A program made the position numbers and the translations under genes. The notes below the pieces were generated by a model. It worked only from the letters and a program-made list of their open reading frames with translations, was not told the DNA's origin and made no database searches. Positions 1 through 8,600 of a stretch of 12,666 bases of DNA are shown here, in pieces (the stretch's first letter is position 1; each line of letters opens with the position of its first letter). This DNA is from Thermoplasmata archaeon. GTDB lineage: Archaea; Thermoplasmatota; Thermoplasmata; SG8-5; JAGLSY01. Location: the NCBI GenBank assembly GCA_023135545.1, contig JAGLSY010000027.1, positions 1-12,666 on the forward strand, read 5' to 3'.

Positions 1-99
1 GCATACGACATCGAAGTGATGCCGGATGGTAGCGCCTTCCAGATTGGCCAGGCGTACTGGGTGTATGCTACCGTAGCTTACGCATGGGTAATACCCTGA
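1..99 (+). CDS. C-terminal fragment of a secreted protein ending in the shared GWN-type C-terminal module
   Basis: Only the last 32 codons and the TGA stop (97-99) are inside the window; the reading frame is open from base 1. The peptide starts AYDIEVMPDG, continues through GQAYWVYAT, and ends AYAWVIP. This matches the last 32 residues of the proteins encoded at 365-5419 and 5688-11018 almost residue for residue, with differences mainly in the SAFQI segment and the residues just before WVIP. The match shows that this is the end of a third protein carrying the same C-terminal module. Nothing can be said about its N-terminal part or function. It lies upstream of the S8 peptidase gene on the same strand, separated by a spacer holding a terminator-like hairpin and a promoter, so it is probably a separate transcription unit. 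Confidence 0.9.
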   Translation, partial: AYDIEVMPDGSAFQIGQAYWVYATVAYAWVIP

Positions 100-120
100 G
101 ATGACTAAACAGATCTGATG

Positions 121-170
121 AATGAGGGGGCCCCGGTCCTCTCAATCATTTCCCTTTATCGATTTATTTT
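121..170 (+). terminator. Terminator-like GC-rich hairpin region after the first gene
   Basis: About 20 bases after the stop codon there is a GC-rich core (GAGGGGGCCCCGG) flanked by short complementary arms: AATGA at 121-125 with TCATT at 146-150, or alternatively GAGG at 124-127 with CCTC at 138-141. A pyrimidine-rich and T-rich stretch follows (TTTCCCTTTATCG, then TTTATTTTG). The position and composition resemble the hairpins after the two following genes, but the stem is weaker. Confidence 0.4.
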
Positions 171-187
171 GATTCGAATTGAAAAAC

Positions 188-195
188 TATAAATA
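188..195 (+). promoter_or_regulatory. Possible upstream TATA box (TATAAATA)
   Basis: A good match to an archaeal TATA box (TATAAATA) lies 170 bases before the peptidase start. It could drive a longer transcript of that gene. The TATA-like site at 249-261 is closer and shares sequence with the promoter region of the next gene, so this one is the second choice. Confidence 0.3.
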
Positions 196-248
196 GCACA
201 AGACGAAAAATATTAATAATGGTTTTTTGGCAGGAATGTTTGAGTAAC

Positions 249-261
249 TAATTATTTATAC
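249..261 (+). promoter_or_regulatory. Candidate archaeal promoter core (TATA-like) for the S8 peptidase gene
   Basis: The 13-mer TAATTATTTATAC occurs here and again at 5599-5611, upstream of the next long gene. It contains the TTTATA core typical of archaeal TATA boxes. Transcription would be expected to start about 25 bases downstream (near 285), giving a leader of about 80 nt. The exact shared 13-mer suggests a common promoter type, though the AT-rich background lowers the surprise. Confidence 0.5.
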
Positions 262-352
262 CACTTTATACATTTATTCAATATCTCCCAATGATAGCAT
301 AGTTGCATTAGGTTGGCATATTGGTTCAACTGAAGAAGTGTACTGGGGTATT

Positions 353-356
353 GGAG
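353..356 (+). promoter_or_regulatory. Ribosome binding site that decides the start of the S8 peptidase gene
   Basis: GGAG at 353-356 lies 8 bases before the ATG at 365. This favours the ATG over an in-frame GTG at 338, which has no such motif before it and would put acidic and aromatic residues ahead of a normal signal peptide. Confidence 0.7.
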
Positions 357-364
357 AAGGTATA

Positions 365-3300
365 ATGGAACTGAAAAAATTGAATATTGTGGGCGTTTTT
401 GTATCGATCATCATAACAATCACCATGGTAATGCCGGTCGGACTGGCAACTAATGATTATCAGGAGACGGATGCTGGTGTGGAGAAGATGTATTTCATTG
501 ACCTGGGGGGACCTGTCTTGACAGAATGGTCCGACACCCTGGATGCCATTGGAATAGATATCGTGACCTATGTGCAGGGCAAGGGATACGAGGTCAGGAT
601 GAATGACCAGATGAAGAGCATAGCCAGTGCCCTTCCTTACGTGACCTCTGTCATTGAGGTCCCGGTGGAGTCAAAGATATCCCCGGACATCGCTGCAAAC
701 GGCGATGACATAGTCATCAACCTGATCGAATCCGATTCAATGAAGGAGACCATATTGGAGATGGGCAGCTTCGTCGATGTTTTCCAGGAGGGGACCACTG
801 GATCGGGTTACATAATCCGCGGCACATTGAAGAATGCCGGCCTTCTGAATTCCATTGCATCCTACCGGGATGTTCATTACATTTCACCATATATCACTCC
901 CGAACTTCACAGCGAGATAGCCGCCCAGATAGGAGGTGGCGGAGCATGGTATTTCGATGATGATGCAAACATGAACACACCATACAGGGCTCTCGGAACC
1001 TATGGGTCTCATGTCAACCAGATGGGCTGGTATGGAAATGGCGTGAGGATCGCCATTGCGGACACCGGCATCGGGGATGGAACCACAGGGGATGCCGGCC
1101 ACAATGATTTCCAGAGCCGTGTTGTCGGAGGATACGACTTCGGCTCAGGTGGATGGGTCGACGAACACGGACATGGGACGCACTGTATCGGCATAGCCGC
1201 TGGAGACACATTCAACGGTAATGGAGTTACTTATGCCGGATTCGGCCCCTACTATGTCGGGCAAGGTCTTGCATCCCAATCAACACTGTTTGCCGAGCAG
1301 ATATTCGAGGGTGCGTTCGCGTCATGGGTCGGGCCAGCAGATTACCGTGACATCGTCTACGAAGGGTGGAACGGTGGAGCCCAGGTCCAGACCAATTCAT
1401 GGGGTTCCAACACAGGCGGAGCCTATTCCGCCCACGACGAGGCATACGACCATACCATCAGAGACGCTGATACGGGAACCCCGGGCAACCAGCAGATGGT
1501 CATTTTCACATCTGCAGGAAATGCGGGCTCCGGAGCCAACACAATAGGAAGCCCGGGAAATTCCAAGAATATAATTACCGTTGGAGGTGTGAAGAATTAC
1601 GCCCCCGATGCCAGCACCTATGGAAATACCGGTGGTACGAGCAATGACCCGGACGCTATGTACACCAGCAGTTCCAGGGGTTGGACAGATGACGGGCGAA
1701 TTAAGCCGGATATACTAACTCCTGGTGAGGAAGTCCTTTCGACACACTCACCGAGCGCGGGCGACAGTCTCTTCGGCCTGTACTCTCCTGACCCCAGGTA
1801 TGAATGGTGCACTGGTACATCCCAATCCTGCCCTGGAGCTGCAGGTGCCGGAGCGGTCATCTACGAATGGTATGATTTCACATATGGAGTTGCACCAACA
1901 CCTGCAACCGTGAAGGCCCTCATGATCAACACGGCTGTGGACATCGGAGCAGCAGATATTCCGAATCAAAACGAAGGCTGGGGCAGGATGAACATAATGC
2001 CGATATTTGACCAGCCAGCACCATTTATTATTTATCAGGACCCGAATGAGCTCACCACCGGTGTTACTGACTCATACACCTTTTCATATGCAGATGGTGG
2101 AGAACCTCTGAAGATATCACTGGCTTACACAGACAGGTATGCATTGAACGGGGCCGCAGTTGCACTCCAGAACCAGGTCAACCTGGAAGTAGAAAGCCCT
2201 CTGGGCACGATTTACAAAGGGAATGCTTTTTCAGGAGGATGGTCAAACCCAGGAGCGAACCCGCCAGCCACCTTTGACCCGACTTCAACAGGCAGGGACA
2301 CCAGGAACAATGTCGAGTGCGTTTACATCCCATCTGGCAGTTTGGAGGCCGGCCAGTATACCGTAAGGGTGATTGGAACTAATGTTCCGGCTGACTGTGA
2401 CTTCGACGGGGACGATGACCAGGATTATTCGCTGGTAATTTTCAATGGCCTGGATGTGTCATCATTGGGAACTGTAGACCTTGACAAGAGCGTATACCTG
2501 GGAGAGGACACGGCCACTGTTACCGTCAAGGACAGCGACCTGGATACCAGCGTGGCCATCCAGCAGGTAGTTATAGATGTGGACAGTACGACCGAACCGG
2601 CAGGCGAATCCGTGACCTGCACAGAGACCGGAGCCAGCACAGGTGTGTTTGTCGGAACACTAACACTCTCAGCTACAAATTCCGCAGGTGTTCTTCAAGT
2701 TTCCCACGGCGATACCGTGACTGCCACATACAATGATGCGGATGACGGCACCGGCAGCCCTAATACGGTGACAGATACCGCAACCATAGATTCCAACGTT
2801 GGCCAAACAAGCGGCCTTACCGTGGAGTGGTGGGGTTCAACATCCATGACATGGATTGACGAGGACTTCAGCACATCGGTTCCACCAGCCGGATGGACAC
2901 AGGATGGACCGACCAATGAATGGATCCAGGTCGGCTCAGCAACTGCAGGGGGCACGGCTCCTGAAGCAAACCTGCATTGGGTAGACAACACAGACTCATG
3001 GCATTTGTATGCCGGGCCATTTGATACCACTGGCATCGCTAGCATGGATCTCCAGTGGCAGAATATGATTGATGATTGGGGAGCTGGCCTGACCCTCAAC
3101 GTCCAGACCAGTACAAATGCTGTTACCTGGAACGATGCCGGATGGAGTTATACAAGCGGTACTGGAAATATGGCCGCGAATCTTGAGACCTTGACAGTGA
3201 ACACGGGAGATGTAGGTTCATCAACATTCTATATCAGCTGGTCAGCTGACGGTTACTTATACCAGATAGATGACTGGTTTATCGATGATGTTCTTCTTAC

Positions 3301-5419
3301 TTCGGTAGGTGGAAGTACGACCGACGACAACTGGCTCAACTGGACAATGTCCGGGGACGATGGAGGCGGGGCCAATGATGTCTCACACTACAATATCTAC
3401 CGGGCAAACAATGCAGGCGGCCCGTGGGATGCCGGAGCATTGATAGACACGGTTCCTGCCGGAACCGCCACATATTTCGACTTTGACAGGGGCGAGCCAG
3501 ATGGTATAAACTGGTGGTATGTCGTGCGTGCAGAGGACTTGTGGGGCAATGAGGACACAAACACAAATGCGGTTCCGGAGATTGCCAGTGGAAATAATCC
3601 ACCCAATACGCCGGTGAATCCGGTGCCAGCACACCTGGCGACGGGCATTGGCCTGAATCCCACCCTGAGCGTTGATGTTACAGACCCTGATGGGGACATC
3701 ATGGACGTATCATTCTACGATGCCTCGGACGACAGTCTGATAGGCTTTGACAACAATGTTCCCAACGGCGGAACAGCCAGCACCAACTGGAATGGTCTGG
3801 CCGAGAGCACCTCATATACTTGGTACGCGGTTGCAGACGACGGTGAGTTCACAACCCAATCGGCCACATGGTCCTTCACCACAATCGATACCACACCGCC
3901 GGCATCTCCAACAGGGCTGACGGTGGAGCATTCGGGACCTGGCGGCGGCACGCCAGTTGTAGAAGGCTACACATTTAATTTTATGGCTGGTGGAGGCGGT
4001 GACAATACCCTTGAACACAATAGACCCGCAGGAATCGTACCTGGGGAGCTTTTACTGTTGTTACCAATGAACGAAGATAACACAGCCACGGTACAGTTTA
4101 CTGGCACCACACCAGCTGGATGGAACAAAATTGGCGAGAGCGGCGATGATTCGTCCGATGTTCATGCCGGTGCTTACTGGCGCATTGCTGATGGTACTGA
4201 ACCGGCTGTTACTGTAGTCGATGCACAATCTGCAGATGGATGGATAAGTTATTACCTCCGTATCTCTGGTGCGGATACAACCACACCGATAGATGTCAGT
4301 AACTTTGCACAATCAACTGCAAACGGACTCGGTCATGTCATTCCGAGTATTATGACTACCGTTGATAACTGCCTTGCCATCTATGGTATAGCTAATGATG
4401 GAGGTGACGTTGATCCAGTAGCAGTATCCGGAGCAGGCTGGACTGAATCGGCCGAGGGTGTTAGCGGAGCACTAGGTAATGGGGATCTCGTAGGATCCTT
4501 TGGTACGAAGGACCAGGTAACCGCAGGCGCAACTGGCGATGCAACAGTCACTTCAGCAGTTAGTGATGGCGCAGCTTACTTCCAGCTGGCTATTCAACCA
4601 GCACCAGGAGGAGGCCTTGACGACAATGCGGTAAACTGGACGGCCAGCGCCGATGACGGCGCGGGAGCCGATGATGTTGATTACTACAATATCTACCGCT
4701 CGGATGTGGAAACCGGACCATGGGATGTTGCCCATATCATTGACACGGTCACGGCAACAGGCGCGGCATCATACAGTTACATTGACCTCTTGAAGGGCCA
4801 GGCAGATGCCACTCTATGGTGGTATGTTGTGAGAGCCGTTGACCTATCCTCCAACATGGATGCAAACACGGTTGCAGTGCAGGAGCCGGGAATAGTGATT
4901 CCCGAGTTCCAGATTCCGGTACAGGCCGGCTGGAACTTCATCTCCAATCCACTTGTGCCCGGTGATACATCGATTCCCACCATCTTCATTGACCTGGACG
5001 GGGACACCACCTGGACCTATCTCCAGCACTATGACGGGGCAGATGGCGCGGACCACTGGAAGACATACAATCCAGCCTATCCTGGAGCTCCGGACCTGAA
5101 CGACGTGAACGAGACCATGGGTGTCTGGATATACGTGGATACGGTTGGCGACGGCATCATCAGGCTGGAGGGCTCCAACCCATCGGCAACGACCATCAAC
5201 CTGGTGGCCGGCTGGAACATGGTCGGCTTCCCATCCCAAACGGAGGGATACACCGCCGAAGACCTCAAAACAGATTCAGTAGGACTGGTTACCAGAATCG
5301 AGCGGTTCAATGATGCCGCAGCATACGACATCGAGGTCATGCCTGATGGAGATATGTTCCTCAGGGGGCAGGCGTACTGGGTATATGCCACTGCAGCCTA
5401 TGAATGGGTCATTCCATAA
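365..5419 (+). CDS. Secreted multidomain S8 (subtilisin-like) serine peptidase with the shared C-terminal module
   Basis: Extracellular serine endopeptidase of 1684 residues from the ATG at 365. Residues 1-28 form a signal peptide (MELKK, then a hydrophobic core ending PVGLA). Two propeptide-like segments follow (about 41-105 and 114-181). The catalytic domain (about 205-550) has Asp233 in ADTGIG, His270 in HGHGTHCIG, oxyanion Asn386 in SAGNAG and Ser486 in GTSQSC, so it should be active. Residues 551-692 look like the jelly-roll C-domain of KP-43-type subtilases. Further beta-domains follow: an uncharacterised sandwich (about 697-812), a MAM-like domain (about 825-982), FN3-like domains (about 987-1077, 1078-1179, 1419-1510), a separate jelly-roll (about 1197-1414) and the C-terminal module (1514-1684). 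No C-terminal membrane anchor is visible. Such tails usually bind substrate or the cell surface. Substrate specificity cannot be read from the sequence. It is flanked by its own promoter and terminator. Confidence 0.95.
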   Translation: MELKKLNIVGVFVSIIITITMVMPVGLATNDYQETDAGVEKMYFIDLGGPVLTEWSDTLDAIGIDIVTYVQGKGYEVRMNDQMKSIASALPYVTSVIEVPVESKISPDIAANGDDIVINLIESDSMKETILEMGSFVDVFQEGTTGSGYIIRGTLKNAGLLNSIASYRDVHYISPYITPELHSEIAAQIGGGGAWYFDDDANMNTPYRALGTYGSHVNQMGWYGNGVRIAIADTGIGDGTTGDAGHNDFQSRVVGGYDFGSGGWVDEHGHGTHCIGIAAGDTFNGNGVTYAGFGPYYVGQGLASQSTLFAEQIFEGAFASWVGPADYRDIVYEGWNGGAQVQTNSWGSNTGGAYSAHDEAYDHTIRDADTGTPGNQQMVIFTSAGNAGSGANTIGSPGNSKNIITVGGVKNYAPDASTYGNTGGTSNDPDAMYTSSSRGWTDDGRIKPDILTPGEEVLSTHSPSAGDSLFGLYSPDPRYEWCTGTSQSCPGAAGAGAVIYEWYDFTYGVAPTPATVKALMINTAVDIGAADIPNQNEGWGRMNIMPIFDQPAPFIIYQDPNELTTGVTDSYTFSYADGGEPLKISLAYTDRYALNGAAVALQNQVNLEVESPLGTIYKGNAFSGGWSNPGANPPATFDPTSTGRDTRNNVECVYIPSGSLEAGQYTVRVIGTNVPADCDFDGDDDQDYSLVIFNGLDVSSLGTVDLDKSVYLGEDTATVTVKDSDLDTSVAIQQVVIDVDSTTEPAGESVTCTETGASTGVFVGTLTLSATNSAGVLQVSHGDTVTATYNDADDGTGSPNTVTDTATIDSNVGQTSGLTVEWWGSTSMTWIDEDFSTSVPPAGWTQDGPTNEWIQVGSATAGGTAPEANLHWVDNTDSWHLYAGPFDTTGIASMDLQWQNMIDDWGAGLTLNVQTSTNAVTWNDAGWSYTSGTGNMAANLETLTVNTGDVGSSTFYISWSADGYLYQIDDWFIDDVLLTSVGGSTTDDNWLNWTMSGDDGGGANDVSHYNIYRANNAGGPWDAGALIDTVPAGTATYFDFDRGEPDGINWWYVVRAEDLWGNEDTNTNAVPEIASGNNPPNTPVNPVPAHLATGIGLNPTLSVDVTDPDGDIMDVSFYDASDDSLIGFDNNVPNGGTASTNWNGLAESTSYTWYAVADDGEFTTQSATWSFTTIDTTPPASPTGLTVEHSGPGGGTPVVEGYTFNFMAGGGGDNTLEHNRPAGIVPGELLLLLPMNEDNTATVQFTGTTPAGWNKIGESGDDSSDVHAGAYWRIADGTEPAVTVVDAQSADGWISYYLRISGADTTTPIDVSNFAQSTANGLGHVIPSIMTTVDNCLAIYGIANDGGDVDPVAVSGAGWTESAEGVSGALGNGDLVGSFGTKDQVTAGATGDATVTSAVSDGAAYFQLAIQPAPGGGLDDNAVNWTASADDGAGADDVDYYNIYRSDVETGPWDVAHIIDTVTATGAASYSYIDLLKGQADATLWWYVVRAVDLSSNMDANTVAVQEPGIVIPEFQIPVQAGWNFISNPLVPGDTSIPTIFIDLDGDTTWTYLQHYDGADGADHWKTYNPAYPGAPDLNDVNETMGVWIYVDTVGDGIIRLEGSNPSATTINLVAGWNMVGFPSQTEGYTAEDLKTDSVGLVTRIERFNDAAAYDIEVMPDGDMFLRGQAYWVYATAAYEWVIP
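4904..5416 (+). repeat. Full copy of the shared 171-residue C-terminal module, in the S8 peptidase
   Basis: This encodes residues 1514-1684, from EFQIPVQAGWN to WVIP. It matches the module at 10503-11015 in length (171 residues) and at about 131 of 171 positions by hand count. Long stretches are also alike at the DNA level, for example around the GWNFIS, HWKTYNP and LVAGWNMVGFPS coding segments. The module has two halves, each opening with GWN and closing with an aromatic-rich strand (GVWIYV and AYWVYA). Confidence 0.9.
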
Positions 5420-5438
5420 GAAAAATATACCTCAGAAT

Positions 5439-5460
5439 GAGAGAGCTTACTGGCTCTCTC
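5439..5460 (+). terminator. Hairpin terminator after the S8 peptidase gene
   Basis: A perfect 8-bp stem, GAGAGAGC (5439-5446) with GCTCTCTC (5453-5460), closes a 6-base loop 19 bases after the stop codon. It is followed by CCTCTTTTAC and then more T-rich sequence (CTTTATTTTAATT). The same order of hairpin, C-rich bases and TTTTACAT is seen after the next gene. Confidence 0.75.
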
Positions 5461-5536
5461 CCTCTTTTACATATTCTTTATTTTAATTAATTATTTACTT
5501 GTTTTTCAATAACAATTAAACAATTGATAGCAAAAG

Positions 5537-5573
5537 AGATATATACCCAGAATAGAAAAATATATATATATCT
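5537..5573. repeat. AT-rich inverted repeat upstream of the second long gene
   Basis: AGATATATA (5537-5545) and TATATATCT (5565-5573) are perfect inverted copies 19 bases apart, inside a very AT-rich spacer. The left arm also resembles a TATA box (GATATATACC). It could be an alternative promoter, a regulator site, or only a product of AT-rich composition. Confidence 0.35.
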
Positions 5574-5598
5574 TTTTTACCAAACTTTTTACAGAGAT

Positions 5599-5611
5599 TA
5601 ATTATTTATAC
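5599..5611 (+). promoter_or_regulatory. Candidate archaeal promoter core for the second long gene
   Basis: This carries the same 13-mer, TAATTATTTATAC, as 249-261 and lies 77 bases before the start codon. Transcription would be expected near 5635, giving a leader of roughly 50-55 nt. Confidence 0.5.
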
Positions 5612-5673
5612 TCCTATTATCTATATACAAAATTAACTTCATAAATCAGTAATAATACAAAATAATGAATCGT

Positions 5674-5686
5674 GGAGGAAAGGAGG
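5674..5686 (+). promoter_or_regulatory. Tandem Shine-Dalgarno motifs before two in-frame ATGs
   Basis: Two GGAGG motifs occur, at 5674-5678 and 5682-5686. The first is 9 bases before the ATG at 5688, and the second is 10 bases before an in-frame ATG at 5697. Either start gives a good signal peptide, differing by three residues (M-D-I), so the true start is not settled by the sequence. Confidence 0.65.
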
Positions 5687-5687
5687 A

Positions 5688-8600
5688 ATGGATATAATGG
5701 GCGATTATACTAATAGACGAATTGGAGCAAGTATTGTGATTATCATGATGCTACTGGCATCATTTGTAGGATTTGTCGGAACTGCAGTGAACACAGACAC
5801 GACAGCCACGGAAAGCGAAGTTATAGCTGACAACCCTAATGCGATTGAGTTTGTAAAATTACAATCAACAGACAGCAGTACGTTGAAAGTGAAGGACGAG
5901 AACAAACTCTCTTCCCAGAGGGTGGACATATCACCATCATCCACGCCACCTATAGAAACGGATGCGTCTCTGTTTCCGTTAGTGGACACAACCAGATGCG
6001 TGTTGCTGGAGATGATGTTGTCTGGTATAGACAACGGCTCATTCGTGCCGTCATACACCAGGGCAATGCAGGAGGCCATAACCGCCTATTCCAGGTCAGA
6101 AGTGGCTGTCATAGGACACAACAGCTGGCTGGATACAATGACCAACCCGGCCTTCTGGGGCAACCAGGACATAGAGTTCAGTCCAGGGGAGTACATGTTC
6201 GTTGGCGATCCCTGTGACAGTGCTGTCAGGCAAGCTTCGTTACCACCATTCGGGCTGGAGATATTCCCGGCCTACCTGGATCCCAACGGTGGAGGAGAAG
6301 AGCTGGTCTGCGCTGGAGGTTTCTCAATCGATGGTAACTGGGCTGGTTACGACGGGAGCGGGGCATACCTCAACGACGTTGATTACGGGGACACGCTACG
6401 CTGGGATGACCCAACGGTCGAGCATGTCAGTGATGACCTGGCCACCAGGACAGGCATGCCAAGTGACTTCACAATGACACTGAACGGGAGCTTCGATGAC
6501 ATTAGCGATTGGGGCAATGTCTCGTTGACCATCGGATCTATCAACAACATGGAGGACCTCGGCTACGACAGTTCACTCTATTCCGTGGCCTTCTGGGTCA
6601 TAGACGATTATGACGTAACAGTGCAGAGGACCAATTCCTACGACCTTGCTGGTACCGATCCATCGACCAAGGACTACAGGATAAGGTACTCCATGCAGCA
6701 GTGGATGGGGTATGACGACGCGCTCGATGGCTGGATGGACCAGCGCGGTGATACTCTAACCTACCCGGACATACCATTCAACCGGGATCCGACCCCATCA
6801 ATAGCGAAGAACGGCAATCTCCGAAACCAGTGGAATGGCAATGAACTCGGAATGGTCTGCGCAATATATGATGAGACGACCATGGAAGTTCACCAGTCAG
6901 TGTACTACGAGTTCGGAAGCACCACACCAGATATCTCCATCACACCAGGAGATATATCAAGTGCAGTCCAGGTGATCAATGAGACTGTGCTCACCACCGT
7001 CGGCGACGTCTGGGACTTCAATCTCGGCTACACCAATTTATCGGACTGCACCCTGTGGGTGGACGAAGGCATATTTGGCTGGTGGTGCTTGGACGACTAC
7101 TGCTCGGTGAATTATACCACCGGCGAGGTGACCATGACCGATGGCTGGCCCCTGTGGGCTGGCTTGAACATCCAGGCATGGCTCAGCTACTCCGTCATAC
7201 CCAATGTCGGAGACATTGTGCCACTGGACATCACTATAAGCAATGCTGGGAACGGAGCATCCGGAGCAAATGTGATCGTGGGCATATACGATGGTGACCC
7301 GACCCAAGGTGGTGCATTGATCGACACTTATGATGCTGGAACAATGGCGGCAGAGAGTACAGTGAATTTCATCTACAACTGGGACACAGCCGGATTCCCT
7401 GGATATCACTCTATTTGTGTGATTCCCGACCATCTTGATGCCATCACCGAATCCAATGAGAACAACAATATCGCACCTATTGACATCTATATTGCACCGG
7501 CCGATGACGTCGGTTGTTTCTCAATTGACACTTTGGTTGATGGCGCAACATATGAGTGGGGCTTCCGTGACATCAATGCAACGGTCGGTAATGTGGGACA
7601 AACCACCCAGGGACCCTTTGATGTGAAATGTGAGATCAACCACATGGGGACTATGACATATCTGTTAAATGACAATTGTGAGGGCGGTGTACTGCCCGGG
7701 TGGACCCCTGACGCTGATTGGGCACTCGGAACCCTTGGAGCTAACAGCCCGGTGACATCATGGGACTTCGGAAATGGCGGTTATCCTGAGTGGATGGACT
7801 CGAAGCTCACATACGGACCATTTGACCTCACCGGAGCTTTCACAAGTTCATCATGGAAATGGTGGCATTCATATAGTTGGGAGGCACCTAACTGGGATGG
7901 TGGTGTCGTGGAAGTCAGTGCGGACGGAGCCGCTTGGGACAGAGTGATACCGATTGGCGGCTATCCCGGCACAATCGCAGTGTATGACGGAAGCAACCCC
8001 TTGGAAACCGAGGATGCCTTCGTGGGCTCTGTCGGCTGGGAGGAGAGAGAAGTCGATCTCTCTGCCTACCTAGGCGATGGGACTGTCTGGATAAGATACT
8101 GGGCCGGCTGCGACAGCTGGGCCGGCGGAGGCTGGGGCTGGCGCGTCGATGATATAAGGTTATCAAAGACAAGTGCTGGTCTCGGAACCGTATACCTAGA
8201 TATACAGCCGACATCTGGACCTCTGGCTCAGAGCGAAGGCGAGCAATTGAACTGGAACTATAATTTCGACATGGAGGCAATGTATGATGTTTCTGTCATG
8301 ACCATGCTTCCAGGAGATATTGTGAACAGCAACAACGAGACCCTTGTATCAATAACCACTGCCAACATGAACCCACCGGGTCCGGTAACGAACCTGGCAA
8401 GCGAGGTTGGAGGCGGAGGCGGAGCAAGCGTCTACCAGCAGACCACAAGCGACATATCTGTTGAGAACAACGGTGGAGTCATAGACCATACCCTGACCCA
8501 TATGCCGGTTGACGGAACATCGGAACAAATTGTGGAAGCAGTAACTCCGCCAGTGCCAGATACCTGGAACAACTACACTGTTGCCAGCGATGTACTTCCA

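Noticed and set aside
338..364. GTG at 338 as the start of the first S8 peptidase
   Set aside because: It adds nine residues (V/M-Y-W-G-I-G-E-G-I) before a normal signal peptide and has no Shine-Dalgarno motif, whereas the ATG at 365 has GGAG 8 bases upstream.
884..1860. Open frames on the opposite strand and in other + frames inside the S8 peptidase gene
   Set aside because: They overlap a gene with an intact active site, lack ribosome binding sites and show Arg/Pro/Ser/Cys-rich compositions typical of shadow frames. The same holds for similar frames inside 5688-11018 and 11450-12666.
5561..5571. Short TA dinucleotide run as a microsatellite or origin-like element
   Set aside because: It is only about five TA units in an AT-rich promoter spacer; no other origin features such as repeated origin boxes or a Cdc6 gene are present.
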